This document shows positions 8,557 through 18,493 of a stretch of DNA of 64,000 nt, one piece after another; positions within the stretch are counted from its first letter, which is position 1, and each line of letters starts with the position of its first letter. Under the pieces are notes generated by a model. That model saw nothing but the letters and a program-made list of their open reading frames with translations. It did not search any database and was not told where the DNA came from. Origin of the DNA: DASXTW01 sp036505215 (GTDB lineage: Bacteria; Actinomycetota; UBA4738); NCBI GenBank assembly GCA_036505215.1, contig DASXTW010000114.1, positions 16,124 through 80,123 on the forward strand, read 5' to 3'. The position numbers and the translations under genes are program-made.

Positions 8557-9707
8557 TACAGAGCCTTCCCCGCCGCGGTGGCGAGATCGACCGCCTTCTT
8601 CGCCGCCTCCAGCATGGTTGCAGCCGAGAGGACCTTGGGATGCCCCGCGTTTTTCAGGATCCTCCGTCCCTCTTCCGCGTTCGTCCCGTCCAGCCGGACC
8701 ACGATGGGGACGTCCGGGTCGACGTGTCGCAGGGCCTGGACGATCCCCTGGGCCACCAGCTCGCCACGGGTGATACCGCCGAAGATGTTCACCAGCACGG
8801 AGCGGACTTGCGGATCGGACAGGACGACCTCCAGAGACGTGGCCATGGCATCGGCGCTGGCCCCGCCCCCCACATCGAGGAAGTTGGCCGGCCGCCCTCC
8901 GGCCTGGCTGACGACGTCGAGGGTGGACATGACCAGGCCGGCACCGTTGCCGATGACGCCGACGTTCCCGTCCAGCTTCACGTACTGCAGGCCCTTCTCG
9001 TTGGCCCGGGCCTGGGTGGGATCGACGGGGAAGGAGGCGCGCAGCGCGGCCAGCTCTGATTGCCTGTAGAGCGCGTTGTCGTCGATGGTGACCTTGGAGT
9101 CCAGGGCCACGACCACACCCCCCCTGAGCAACGAGAGCGGGTTGATCTCGACGAGCGTGGCGTCGGCCGATTCCACGATCCGATACATCCTCCGCACAAC
9201 GTCCGCGGTCCCTTCCCGTGCCTCGAGCCGCAGATGACCGACCAAGTACCGCACCTGGAAGTCCTTCAGCCCCAGGACCGGATCGATCTGGGAGCGCCGG
9301 ATGGCGTCCGGGTGGGACCTCGCGATCTCCTCGATGTCCATGCCCCCCGCGTTCGACACCATCGCCAAATACCGGCCGGTCGTCCTGTCCAGTGTGATCG
9401 CGGTGTAGAACTGCTCGGCGATCTCGACCAGGCGTTCCACCAGCACCCGGGTCACCCGGGTCCCACTGAATCCCTCAGTGAAGATCCTCTTCGCGGCCTG
9501 CTCGGCCTCTTCCGAGGACTGCACCAGCGCGATACCGCCTGCTTTCCCTCTCCCACCGATCTGCACCTGGGCCTTGACCGCTACCCTGCCTCCCAGCCGG
9601 TCGGCGATGCGCCGGGCCTCCTCGGGTGACTCGGCGACGAATCCTTCGACGAGGGGGATGCCGTGCCTGGCGAACAGCTCCTTGCCCTGATGCTCATAGA
9701 GGTCCAC
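8556..9707 (-). CDS. sucC: Succinyl-CoA synthetase, beta subunit
   Basis: SucC holds the ATP-grasp domain and the succinate site. The 383-residue product begins MDLYEHQGKELFARHGIP, a standard family start, and has QVQIGGRGKAGGIA in the ATP-grasp region. DSKVTIDDNALYR and GNGAGLVMSTLDVV follow, then VNIFGGITRGE and VVRLDGTNAEEGRRIL in the C-terminal CoA-ligase domain. It is the upstream partner of sucD. A cobalamin-binding mutase subunit ends only a few bases from it on the upstream side, suggesting a link to methylmalonyl-CoA/propionate metabolism feeding succinyl-CoA. Confidence 0.97.
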   Translation of the reverse strand: MDLYEHQGKELFARHGIPLVEGFVAESPEEARRIADRLGGRVAVKAQVQIGGRGKAGGIALVQSSEEAEQAAKRIFTEGFSGTRVTRVLVERLVEIAEQFYTAITLDRTTGRYLAMVSNAGGMDIEEIARSHPDAIRRSQIDPVLGLKDFQVRYLVGHLRLEAREGTADVVRRMYRIVESADATLVEINPLSLLRGGVVVALDSKVTIDDNALYRQSELAALRASFPVDPTQARANEKGLQYVKLDGNVGVIGNGAGLVMSTLDVVSQAGGRPANFLDVGGGASADAMATSLEVVLSDPQVRSVLVNIFGGITRGELVAQGIVQALRHVDPDVPIVVRLDGTNAEEGRRILKNAGHPKVLSAATMLEAAKKAVDLATAAGKAL

Positions 9708-9713
9708 GCGAAC

Positions 9714-10118
9714 TCAGCTCGCCTTCTTGGCCAGCCTGGCTCGCAGCCATTCCACGATCCTCCCGGTCGGCGCGCCGGGCGTGAAGATCTCCTCGATGCC
9801 CCTTTCCTTGAGCCTGGGGATGTCCTCCCGGGGGATGATCCCTCCGCCGAACACGAAGACATCATCTGCCCCCTGCTCGCGGAGGAGCTGGACCACGCGA
9901 GGGAACAGGGTCATGTGGGCGCCCGAGTGGCATGAGAGGCCGACTGCGTCGGCGTCCTCCTGGATGGCGGTTTCGGCGATCTGCTCGGGCGTCTGGTGGA
10001 GACCTGTATAGATCACCTCGTACCCGGCATCGCGGAGGGCCCGGGCAACGATCTTCGCCCCCCGGTCGTGACCATCCAGGCCGGGCTTGGCGATCACGAT
10101 CCGATAGGTCTCTGCCAT
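9714..10118 (-). CDS. Stand-alone cobalamin-binding subunit of an acyl-CoA mutase
   Basis: The 134-residue product is a complete B12-binding domain like the C-terminal domain of methylmalonyl-CoA mutase. It has the base-off/His-on motif KPGLDGHDRGAKIVA (DxHxxG), then VGLSCHSGAHM (SxL region) and VFGGGIIPREDI (GG motif). Family members of this size work with a separate catalytic subunit. None is visible nearby, so the large subunit must be encoded outside the window. I chose the ATG at 10118, directly before the ETYRIVIAKPG strand; the frame is open further upstream but looks non-coding there. Placement before sucC and sucD suggests conversion of methylmalonyl-CoA to succinyl-CoA. A methylmalonyl-, ethylmalonyl- or isobutyryl-CoA mutase cannot be told apart from this subunit. 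Confidence 0.9.
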   Translation of the reverse strand: MAETYRIVIAKPGLDGHDRGAKIVARALRDAGYEVIYTGLHQTPEQIAETAIQEDADAVGLSCHSGAHMTLFPRVVQLLREQGADDVFVFGGGIIPREDIPRLKERGIEEIFTPGAPTGRIVEWLRARLAKKAS

Positions 10119-10223
10119 GTCCGAGGAGGGTCTGTGACCTCGAAGGAAGTGAGGTTCGACCTTCATCGAACTATAGAGGACCCCCGCGGCCCTGCCCAAC
10201 TGGAGGGCTCTTATACTCGCCCC

Positions 10224-10385
10224 ATGCTGCGCCGGCGCGTTCGGTTTCGCCCGCCGGGAGTCAAGCCCTGGACGAGGTTCGGCACCCTCGGTCCCGTCCG
10301 CGGGCGTCTGGGACTCGCCTGGGTCATCGCCCCGCTCGTGCTCGGGGTGGTCGTCTTGGCCGCGGGCTGGCTCCTGCTTCGCTGA
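10224..10385 (+). CDS. Small single-span membrane protein, 53 residues
   Basis: The product is an Arg/Pro-rich, positively charged N-terminus (MLRRRVRFRPPGVKPWTR) followed by one hydrophobic helix (LAWVIAPLVLGVVVLAAGWL) ending LLR. The charge pattern would keep the N-terminus inside. A good -10 box TATACT (10212-10217) ends six bases before the ATG and there is no Shine-Dalgarno sequence, so it looks like a leaderless mini-gene. It is divergent from the mutase subunit and converges on pcrA. I recognise no family. The promoter placement and clean topology make it more likely real than a chance open frame. Confidence 0.5.
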   Translation: MLRRRVRFRPPGVKPWTRFGTLGPVRGRLGLAWVIAPLVLGVVVLAAGWLLLR

Positions 10386-10465
10386 CCGGTCAAACGGCAC
10401 AAGCCCGCCCACCGGCCCGATCGGGGCGTCGCCCGCACCGAGGATTGGCATCTGGATCTTCGGAA

Positions 10466-12631
<2,166 letters not shown>

Positions 12632-12676
12632 AGGTGTGATTCTAGGGGGGCTCAGCGTCAGCCGACCCGGAGAGGA

Positions 12677-13054
12677 CTAGCTCCTCTCCACCCACTGGGC
12701 CCGCCACTCGGGAGGAGGGAACGGCGAAGCGAAATAGTCCGTCTGCCTGGCGACCTTTCCGTCCCGGAACTCCAGAACGCTGACCGCGTTGTACACCTCG
12801 CCCCCGTAGTCCAGCGTGGTCTCGACCGTCCACACGTCTCCGCTCCCGCTGATCCTTCGCATCGTTGCGGTCGGGAGGCCAGGGTAGTTCTCGTTGATGG
12901 CCTTGATGTTGTTCTTGCCCACGATCCGTTCACCGGATTGCGGCCATTCCTGAACCGCGTCGTCGGCATACACCTCGTCGAGGATGGTCATGTCCTTGCT
13001 CTCGAGGGCTTTCAGGTACCGGTCGATCGTCGCGCGGTTCTCCCCCTCGCCCAT
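12677..13054 (-). CDS. SnoaL/NTF2-like small protein
   Basis: The 125-residue product starts MGEGENRATIDRYLKALESKDM and follows the cone-shaped NTF2 fold pattern. Two N-terminal helices are followed by DEVYADDAVQEWPQSGERIVGK and beta strands such as DVWTVETTLDYGGEVYNAVSVLEFRDGKVARQTDYFA. This matches the SnoaL-like group of unknown-substrate proteins. The ATG at 13054 has a strong GGAAGGAGGG ribosome site just upstream, which rules out longer starts. It lies between guaA and pcrA, all on the minus strand. A ligand cannot be named; members range from isomerases to stress proteins. Confidence 0.85.
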   Translation of the reverse strand: MGEGENRATIDRYLKALESKDMTILDEVYADDAVQEWPQSGERIVGKNNIKAINENYPGLPTATMRRISGSGDVWTVETTLDYGGEVYNAVSVLEFRDGKVARQTDYFASPFPPPEWRAQWVERS

Positions 13055-13109
13055 TGCCGGCCCTCCTTCCCGCCCCGTCAGTCCGAGGCTAGCCCCCCAC
13101 CTTCCGAGC

Positions 13110-14666
13110 CTACTCCCACTCGATGGTGGCCGGGGGCTTGCTCGAGACGTCGTAGACAACCCGGTTCACACCGGGGACCTCGGCCACGATCCGCGAGGCG
13201 ATCCGCTCGAGCACGTCGTGCGGCAGGCGGGCCCAGTCCGCCGTCATGGCGTCCTCGCTGGTCACAGCTCTGATCACCACGGGGTTCTGGTACGTCCGGC
13301 CGTCTCCCATCACGCCCACGCTCCGGATGCTCCCCAGCAGCACGGCGAAGGCTTGCCACAGCTCGCCGGCCAGCCCGGCGCGCCGCGTCTCCTCCTGGAC
13401 GATCCGGTCGGCGGCGCGGACGGTCTCCAAGCGCTCGGCGGTCACCTCCCCCACGATCCGCACAGCCAGGCCGGGCCCCGGGAACGGCTGGCGCCACACG
13501 ATCTCCTCCGGAAGCCCCAGCTCCTCCCCCACCTTTCGCACTTCGTCCTTGAACAGGTCTCTGAGCGGCTCGACCAGATCGAATTCCATGTCCTCCGGCA
13601 GCCCCCCGACGTTGTGATGGCTCTTGATCCTGGCCGCGGTCCGTGACCCCGACTCGATCACGTCCGGATAGAGCGTCCCCTGGACGAGGAACCGCGCGTC
13701 TCGCCCGGCATCGCGAGCGATCTCTTCGAACACCCGGATGAACCCTTCTCCGATGATCCGTCGCTTCTGCTCGGGGTCGGTGACGCCGGCAAGGTTCGAC
13801 AGGAACACCTCGGACTTGTCCACGTGGACGAGGGGAACGTGGAAGTGCTCCCCAAAGGTCTCCACCACCTGTCCGGCCTCGCCCGCTCGCAGCAGCCCTG
13901 TGTCGACGAACACGCAGGTGAGGTTCTTGCCGATCGCCTTGTAGACGAGGAGGGCGGCCACGGCGGAGTCCACACCTCCGGAGAGTGCGCACAGGGCCTG
14001 TGCCTCGCCCACCTGTAAACGGATCCGCTCGACCGCGCGCTCGATGACGTTGGCCGGCGTCCATTCCGGCAGGAGCTCGCAGGCGTCGTACAGGAAGCGC
14101 TTCATGATCTCCAGGCCGCGAGGGGTATGGGCGACCTCGGGGTGGAACTGCACTCCGAACAGTCCCCTCCCGGCGTCCTCCATGGCCGCGACAGGGGTGG
14201 ATTCTGTCCTGGCCGTCACCTGGAAGCCCGGCGGGGCCTGGGTGACGGTATCCGAATGGCTCATCCACACCGTCTCCTCGGTCGGCAGGTCCTCCAGCAA
14301 GAGGCCGGGGCCCTGGACCGACAGCCCTGTGCGGCCGTACTCTCGCAACCCGGTCGGCTCGACCCGGCCGCCCAGCGCTCGGGCCATGGCCTGCTGCCCG
14401 TAGCAGATGCCCAGAACCGGAATCCCCAGGGCAAATAGGTCGGGATCGACGGCAGGGGCGCCCGTTTCGTACACGGAGGCCGGCCCCCCCGACAGGATCA
14501 TCCCTGCCGGCCGGCGCGCCTCCAGCTCGGAGACGGGAGTGTCGAACGGAACGATCTCCGAGTAGACGTGGCACTCTCGCACCCGCCGGGCGATGAGCTG
14601 CGCGTACTGGGCTCCGAAGTCGACGACGAGGACGGGGCGCGGGTCCGTCACGCCACGACCCCACAC
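13110..14666 (-). CDS. guaA: GMP synthase (glutamine-hydrolysing)
   Basis: GuaA converts XMP to GMP using glutamine. The N-terminal class I amidotransferase has VLVVDFGAQYAQLIARRVRE, the nucleophile segment VLGICYGQQ with its cysteine, and the His/Glu of GVQFHPEVAHT. The ATP-pyrophosphatase domain has the P-loop LSGGVDSAVAA, and the C-terminal dimerisation domain ends with the XMP-binding DVSSKPPATIEWE. The length of about 513-518 residues is standard. The start is either the GTG at 14666 or the GTG at 14651 (VTDPRPVLVV); the second fits family alignments better, and neither has a clear ribosome site. guaB3 lies two genes upstream, so guanine nucleotide genes cluster here. Confidence 0.97.
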   Translation of the reverse strand: MWGRGVTDPRPVLVVDFGAQYAQLIARRVRECHVYSEIVPFDTPVSELEARRPAGMILSGGPASVYETGAPAVDPDLFALGIPVLGICYGQQAMARALGGRVEPTGLREYGRTGLSVQGPGLLLEDLPTEETVWMSHSDTVTQAPPGFQVTARTESTPVAAMEDAGRGLFGVQFHPEVAHTPRGLEIMKRFLYDACELLPEWTPANVIERAVERIRLQVGEAQALCALSGGVDSAVAALLVYKAIGKNLTCVFVDTGLLRAGEAGQVVETFGEHFHVPLVHVDKSEVFLSNLAGVTDPEQKRRIIGEGFIRVFEEIARDAGRDARFLVQGTLYPDVIESGSRTAARIKSHHNVGGLPEDMEFDLVEPLRDLFKDEVRKVGEELGLPEEIVWRQPFPGPGLAVRIVGEVTAERLETVRAADRIVQEETRRAGLAGELWQAFAVLLGSIRSVGVMGDGRTYQNPVVIRAVTSEDAMTADWARLPHDVLERIASRIVAEVPGVNRVVYDVSSKPPATIEWE

Positions 14667-14685
14667 CGGCTCGGGGCCAGCCCGG

Positions 14686-15054
14686 TCACCCCGCGTGACG
14701 CTCCAGATGAGCGTCGATCCGGGCCGTCAGAGCGTCGATGCGGGCGCCGAGCTCCTGCCCCTGGGCGTCGATCCGGGCGCCAAGGTCGCGGGTCACGGCA
14801 TCGATCCGGGCGCCAAGGTCGCGGGCCACGGCATCGTTCCGGGCGCCGAGGTCCTGCCCCTGCACCTCGATCCGGGACATCAGGTCTCGCCCCCGCGCGT
14901 CGATCCGGTCGCCAAGGCCATCTATTCGCCCGCCAAGGCCATCTATGCGCCCGCCAAGGCCATCTATGCGCCCGCCAAGCTGGAAGATGGTCCCCACCAG
15001 CGCCGCAAGGGTCGCGCCAAGCAGACCGATCGCCGTCCACGCCACGGCCGTCAT
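14686..15054 (-). CDS. Membrane-anchored coiled-coil protein built from 7- and 11-residue repeats
   Basis: The 122-residue product has one N-terminal membrane helix (VAWTAIGLLGATLAALVGTIF) and then only repeats. Three copies of a seven-residue GGRIDGL unit are followed by 11-residue units of the type DLGARIDAVTR in at least four copies. The last copies grade into a Leu/Ile/His end, HLERHAG. Such heptads and hendecads form extended coiled coils, so this should be a rod projecting from the membrane. The repeats are also near-exact at the DNA level, which indicates recent tandem duplication. It sits between guaB3 and guaA with no clear ribosome site. I recognise no specific family. Confidence 0.7.
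   Translation of the reverse strand: MTAVAWTAIGLLGATLAALVGTIFQLGGRIDGLGGRIDGLGGRIDGLGDRIDARGRDLMSRIEVQGQDLGARNDAVARDLGARIDAVTRDLGARIDAQGQELGARIDALTARIDAHLERHAG
14732..14896. repeat. 33-bp tandem repeat, five units
   Basis: Units begin at 14732, 14765, 14798, 14831 and 14864, exactly 33 bases apart; the first bases of a sixth unit are at 14897. Units two and three differ at only two positions. The period encodes 11 residues, so the reading frame of the coiled-coil gene is kept. Confidence 0.9.
14906..14989. repeat. 21-bp tandem repeat, three to four units
   Basis: Units begin at 14906, 14927, 14948 and 14969. The second and third are identical, with the core CCGCCAAGGCCATCTATG. Each unit encodes one GGRIDGL heptad on the minus strand. 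The array lies directly next to the 33-bp array inside the same gene. Confidence 0.92.
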
Positions 15055-15096
15055 CTCGAGGGCACTGTAGCACCGGGCACCGACACGACCTGTCTC

Positions 15097-16254
15097 TTAG
15101 TGCGCGCCCACTCGCTGCGTTTGCTGCAGCGCCTTCCCTTCGGTCTTGATGGCCGGAGCGACTATCACTTCTGCCTTCTGGAACTCCTTGATCGTGGCGT
15201 AGCCGGTGGTGGCCATCGAGGTTCGGAGGGCCCCGAACAGGTTGAGCGTGCCGTCATTCTCATGGGCCGGGCCGATCAGGATCTCCTTCAGGCTTCCGAT
15301 CCGCTTGGTAGCCACGCGAGTCCCGCGCGGCAGGTCGGGATGGAACGTGGCCATGCCCCAATGGAAACCGCGACCCGGAGCTTCGTACGCCTTGGCCAGC
15401 GGGGACCCGATCATCACGGCGTCGGCGCCACACGCGATGGCCTTGGCGATGTCCCCGCCCGTCCGCATGCCCCCGTCGGCGATCACGTGGACATACCGGC
15501 CGGTCTCCCGAAGGTGCTCCATTCGGGCTCCAGCAGCGTCGGCGATGGCGGTGGCCTGGGGCACCCCCACCCCCAGCACGCCTCGGGTCGTGCAGGCTGC
15601 ACCTGGTCCCACGCCCACCAGAACCCCGACCGCCCCCGTCCGCATGAGGTGCAGCGCCGTCTGATACGAAGCGCACCCCCCGACGATAACGGGGAGGTCG
15701 AACGTCGAGATGAACTGTTTGAGGTTGAGGGGCTCGGTCCGCGTCGACACGTGTTCGGCCGACACCACCGTTCCCTGGATCACCAAGATGTCGAGCTCTG
15801 CCTGGAGCACCAGTCCGGCGTACGTGCGGACACGCTGGGGCGTGAGCGAAGCGGCGGCCACCGCTCCCCCCTCCTTGATCTCCCTGATCCGCCGGCCGAC
15901 AAGCTCTTCCTTGATCGGTTCCCGGTACAGCTCCTGCATCCGGCCGGTGGCCTTCTCGTCTGGAAGTCCGGCGATCTCGTCGAGGATCGGCTCTGGATCC
16001 TCGTAGCGCGTCCACAGGCCCTCGAGGTTGAGCACCGCCAGGCCTCCGAGCCCTCCGATCTCCACGGCCGAAGCGGGCGAGACCACTCCGTCCATGGCCG
16101 CGGCCATCATCGGAAGGGAGAACGTCCAGGCGTCGATCTCCCACGAGATGTCGATGTCGTCGGGATCGCGGGTCCTCCTGGAGGGCACGATGGCGACTTC
16201 GTCGAACCCGTAGGCTCGCCTGCCGGTCTTGCCGATGCCGATCTCGATCTCCAC
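15097..16254 (-). CDS. guaB3: GuaB3-type IMP dehydrogenase family protein
   Basis: The 385-residue product is a TIM-barrel of the IMPDH/GMP reductase superfamily without the CBS-domain insert of ordinary GuaB. Its start MEIEIGIGKTGRRAYGFDEV and SRRTRDPDDIDISWEID are diagnostic of the actinobacterial GuaB3 group. The catalytic loop GPGAACTTRGVLGVG carries the cysteine that attacks the purine C2, and IADGGMRTGGDIAKAIA is the phosphate-binding region. Mycobacterium has guaB2 and guaB3 side by side; here only guaB3 is seen, so the main IMPDH must lie elsewhere. Whether GuaB3 proteins act as IMPDH, GMP reductase or in regulation differs between lineages and cannot be read from the sequence. Confidence 0.92.
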   Translation of the reverse strand: MEIEIGIGKTGRRAYGFDEVAIVPSRRTRDPDDIDISWEIDAWTFSLPMMAAAMDGVVSPASAVEIGGLGGLAVLNLEGLWTRYEDPEPILDEIAGLPDEKATGRMQELYREPIKEELVGRRIREIKEGGAVAAASLTPQRVRTYAGLVLQAELDILVIQGTVVSAEHVSTRTEPLNLKQFISTFDLPVIVGGCASYQTALHLMRTGAVGVLVGVGPGAACTTRGVLGVGVPQATAIADAAGARMEHLRETGRYVHVIADGGMRTGGDIAKAIACGADAVMIGSPLAKAYEAPGRGFHWGMATFHPDLPRGTRVATKRIGSLKEILIGPAHENDGTLNLFGALRTSMATTGYATIKEFQKAEVIVAPAIKTEGKALQQTQRVGAH

Positions 16255-16293
16255 CGGACCTCCCTCAGCGGATCAAGCTATGCCCGAAATGCG

Positions 16294-16324
16294 GAACGCC
16301 CGCCCGGGGGAAGGGCAGGCGTTC
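16294..16324 (-). terminator. Hairpin between cysC and guaB3
   Basis: A stem of twelve bases (GAACGCC and GGGC arms, one mismatch) encloses a GGGGGAA loop. It lies downstream of cysC and upstream of guaB3 on the minus strand. There is no T tract, so it is either an actinobacterial-type terminator or an attenuator in the guaB3 leader. Confidence 0.55.
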
Positions 16325-16410
16325 GGTGCTTCCATGAAAGAACGTTACCAGCGTCGGCCGAGGACGAAAAGGCGCTCACCTCGGGGAGCTCACCGAAAGG
16401 CGGATGGGCT

Positions 16411-16977
16411 TCAGAAGGCGGCCAGACGGGCCGTCTCGTCGATGTAGCCCATCTCACCCAGCCTGTCCAGGATGAGCTGGAGCGACTCGATCGGGACCTG
16501 GGTCATGGTGTCCACGTAGATCTCTGGGCTCTGGGGCGGTTCATAGGGGTCGTCGACCCCGGTGAAGCCCGTGATCTCGCCGGCCAGGGCCTTGGCGTAG
16601 AGGCCCTTCACGTCTCGCTTGGCACACTCCTCCACCGTCGCGTGGACGAAGACCTCGACGAAGTCCTGGATCATGGCCCTGACCTGGCTCCGGGTCTCCC
16701 GGTACGGCGAGATGGCCGAGACGATCACGGCGACCTCGTTGCGCGTCAGGAGATTCGCCACGAACCCGATCCGCAGGATGTTGGTGTCCCGATCCTCCTT
16801 GGAGAATCCCAGGCCCTTGGACAGGTTCGTCCGAACCACGTCCCCATCCAGCATCTCCACCCTCATGTTCCGCTTCCGCAGCTCGTGGTAGAGCATCTCG
16901 GCCAGGGTGGACTTGCCCGCCCCCGACAGGCCGGTGAACCAGACGGTGAATCCTTTCTGCTCAGGATGTTGCGTCAC
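16411..16977 (-). CDS. cysC: Adenylylsulfate (APS) kinase
   Basis: CysC phosphorylates APS to PAPS, the sulfuryl donor. The 188-residue product has the P-loop FTGLSGAGKSTLA, the LDGDVVRTNLSKGLGFSKEDR substrate segment, and IVSAISPYRETRSQVR. FVHATVEECAKRDVKGLYAKA is the conserved lid region. Start: the GTG at 16977 overlaps the stop of the upstream gene as GTGA, which fixes it; the longer open frame is upstream coding sequence. No ATP sulfurylase or PAPS reductase gene is nearby, so PAPS here may serve sulfation rather than assimilation. Its partner is the coupled phosphatase-superfamily gene. Confidence 0.94.
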   Translation of the reverse strand: MTQHPEQKGFTVWFTGLSGAGKSTLAEMLYHELRKRNMRVEMLDGDVVRTNLSKGLGFSKEDRDTNILRIGFVANLLTRNEVAVIVSAISPYRETRSQVRAMIQDFVEVFVHATVEECAKRDVKGLYAKALAGEITGFTGVDDPYEPPQSPEIYVDTMTQVPIESLQLILDRLGEMGYIDETARLAAF

Positions 16978-18365
16978 AGGAAACTCCTTCCTTGCGCCCC
17001 GTCCGGGGCGTCCAGCCCGTACAACGAAAGCAGGGCGGGGCCGACGTCGATCAGCCGCAGTCCCGCCCGGCGTCCCAGCGGCTGGCTCGGAACGCCGGCC
17101 ATGGCGAACACTCCGTTCCGGTCGTGGTTGGCGCCATCTGGACCGGTGTCGTTCTCGTACGTGAACACTTGTCCCGTACCCACCTGGCCCACGGAACGCC
17201 ATTCCAGGTCGCCGAAATACACGATGAGGTCGGGAGCGACACCCCGAACCTCCGGATACACGTCCTCTGGCTTGAACACCTTGGTGCCGAGTGGCTCGCC
17301 CTCCGGGCCCGGCATCGCCTCGAGCTCCTCGACCAGCTCGTTACGAACCTCCTCGTACCGTGAGGGTTCGATCGTGCCTTGGGGCTCGCGACCCTTCACG
17401 TTGAGGAACAGCCGCCCGTAATAGCCGCCGTCGCCCCAGGCCACCGTGTTCGGCCAGTCGACGACCGCCTTGGCGATGGGAGTGGGACCGTCAGGCTCCT
17501 GATCGAACCGCAGATGCCCTTGCGCGGCCAACCACTCGTTGAAGCGGACCCCGCCCACCATCCGCCGGGCTCCATGGTCGGACATCAGAACGATCACGGT
17601 GTCCTCCGGGAGCGCCTCCACCAGGGCCCCGATCTCCCGGTCAAGGAATCGGTAGTAGTCCCGGAAGGCGGTCTCGAACCGGTTCCCCGGTTGGTGCTTG
17701 GGGTGCTTGGGGTCGAAGTGCTGCCAGAACACGTGGTGGAGGCGATCGGGCCCCATCTCGACCAGCATGAAGAAGTCCCACGCCTTGCTCTTCACCAGCC
17801 GGCGGGCCACACGGAACCGGCGCTCCGTCATCCTGAAGACCTGGTCGAGGACGACGTCCTCCCCTTTCTCCCGGAAGTTCGGGATGTCGAAGATGTATGG
17901 CTCACCGCCGAGCTCCTCCTCGATCTCACCACCCAGGTCGGCCGGGTAGGTGAACGAGTCGGCCGACGGTGGCGTGAGGAAACACGAGACCCGCCATCCC
18001 TCCAGAGGCCGAGGCGGGTAGCCGGGCGGAACCCCGATCAGCAACGACTTCAGCCCCCGCCCCCCCAGGACATCCCAGACCTGAGGTTCCTTCACCGCCG
18101 TGCTGGTGGCGATGGACAGACCTTCGTAGGTGGTGTCCTTGCGGTTCCGCATCCCATAGATGGCGAGCTGACCGGGCGTCTTCCCGCTCATGGCGCAAGC
18201 CCACGCAGGGATGGTGATGGGCGGGGTTATGCTGGCGAGGTCCCCGAAGAAGCCGCGCGACAACAGGGCATTGATGTTCGGCACCTCACCGGCGAGCTGA
18301 TCGAACAGGAGCTGCGGGGTTGCGCAATCCAACCCGATCACCGCCACCCGAGCTTCCTGTGTCAT
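16974..18365 (-). CDS. Alkaline-phosphatase-superfamily phosphodiesterase/nucleotide pyrophosphatase-like protein
   Basis: The 463-residue product begins VAVIGLDCATPQLLFD, the first metal-binding strand of the type I phosphodiesterase/nucleotide pyrophosphatase group. ITIPAWACAMSGKTPGQLAIYG places a Thr/Ser nucleophile in the usual TxPAWxxxxTGxxPG context, and VLMSDHGARRMVG gives the Asp-His metal pair. A second histidine lies in PDGANHDRNGVFAM. No signal peptide is visible, so it is probably cytoplasmic. It is coupled to cysC by a GTGA overlap. Substrates could be phosphodiesters, nucleotide sugars or sulfate esters; a role in PAP/PAPS turnover or sulfation is inference from the coupling only. 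Confidence 0.85.
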   Translation of the reverse strand: MTQEARVAVIGLDCATPQLLFDQLAGEVPNINALLSRGFFGDLASITPPITIPAWACAMSGKTPGQLAIYGMRNRKDTTYEGLSIATSTAVKEPQVWDVLGGRGLKSLLIGVPPGYPPRPLEGWRVSCFLTPPSADSFTYPADLGGEIEEELGGEPYIFDIPNFREKGEDVVLDQVFRMTERRFRVARRLVKSKAWDFFMLVEMGPDRLHHVFWQHFDPKHPKHQPGNRFETAFRDYYRFLDREIGALVEALPEDTVIVLMSDHGARRMVGGVRFNEWLAAQGHLRFDQEPDGPTPIAKAVVDWPNTVAWGDGGYYGRLFLNVKGREPQGTIEPSRYEEVRNELVEELEAMPGPEGEPLGTKVFKPEDVYPEVRGVAPDLIVYFGDLEWRSVGQVGTGQVFTYENDTGPDGANHDRNGVFAMAGVPSQPLGRRAGLRLIDVGPALLSLYGLDAPDGAQGRSFL

Positions 18366-18493
18366 CGGTTCATCGTTCTTCCCGGCGAGCGCTCGATTGA
18401 TCCAACATGAGAGGCCGATCCGAAACAGCGCGGGCTCCTCTTCTCCAGCGAAGGGGCCCGCGCCGCCAAGTAGCCCAAGTATTGTACCCAGGC

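Noticed and set aside
10386..10465. Spacer after the 53-residue gene, considered for a terminator between convergent genes
   Set aside because: I saw no stem longer than about five base pairs.
14732..14989. Possible CRISPR-like array from regular short repeats
   Set aside because: The 33- and 21-bp units are head to tail with no spacers, stay in the reading frame of a coiled-coil protein and have no cas genes nearby.
14593..17421. Plus-strand open frame of about 940 codons crossing the coiled-coil gene, guaB3, cysC and part of the phosphatase gene
   Set aside because: It is antisense to four clearly coding genes, contains no recognisable domain and matches the codon pattern of a GC-rich antisense frame. 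Long open frames on the opposite strand are common at this GC content.
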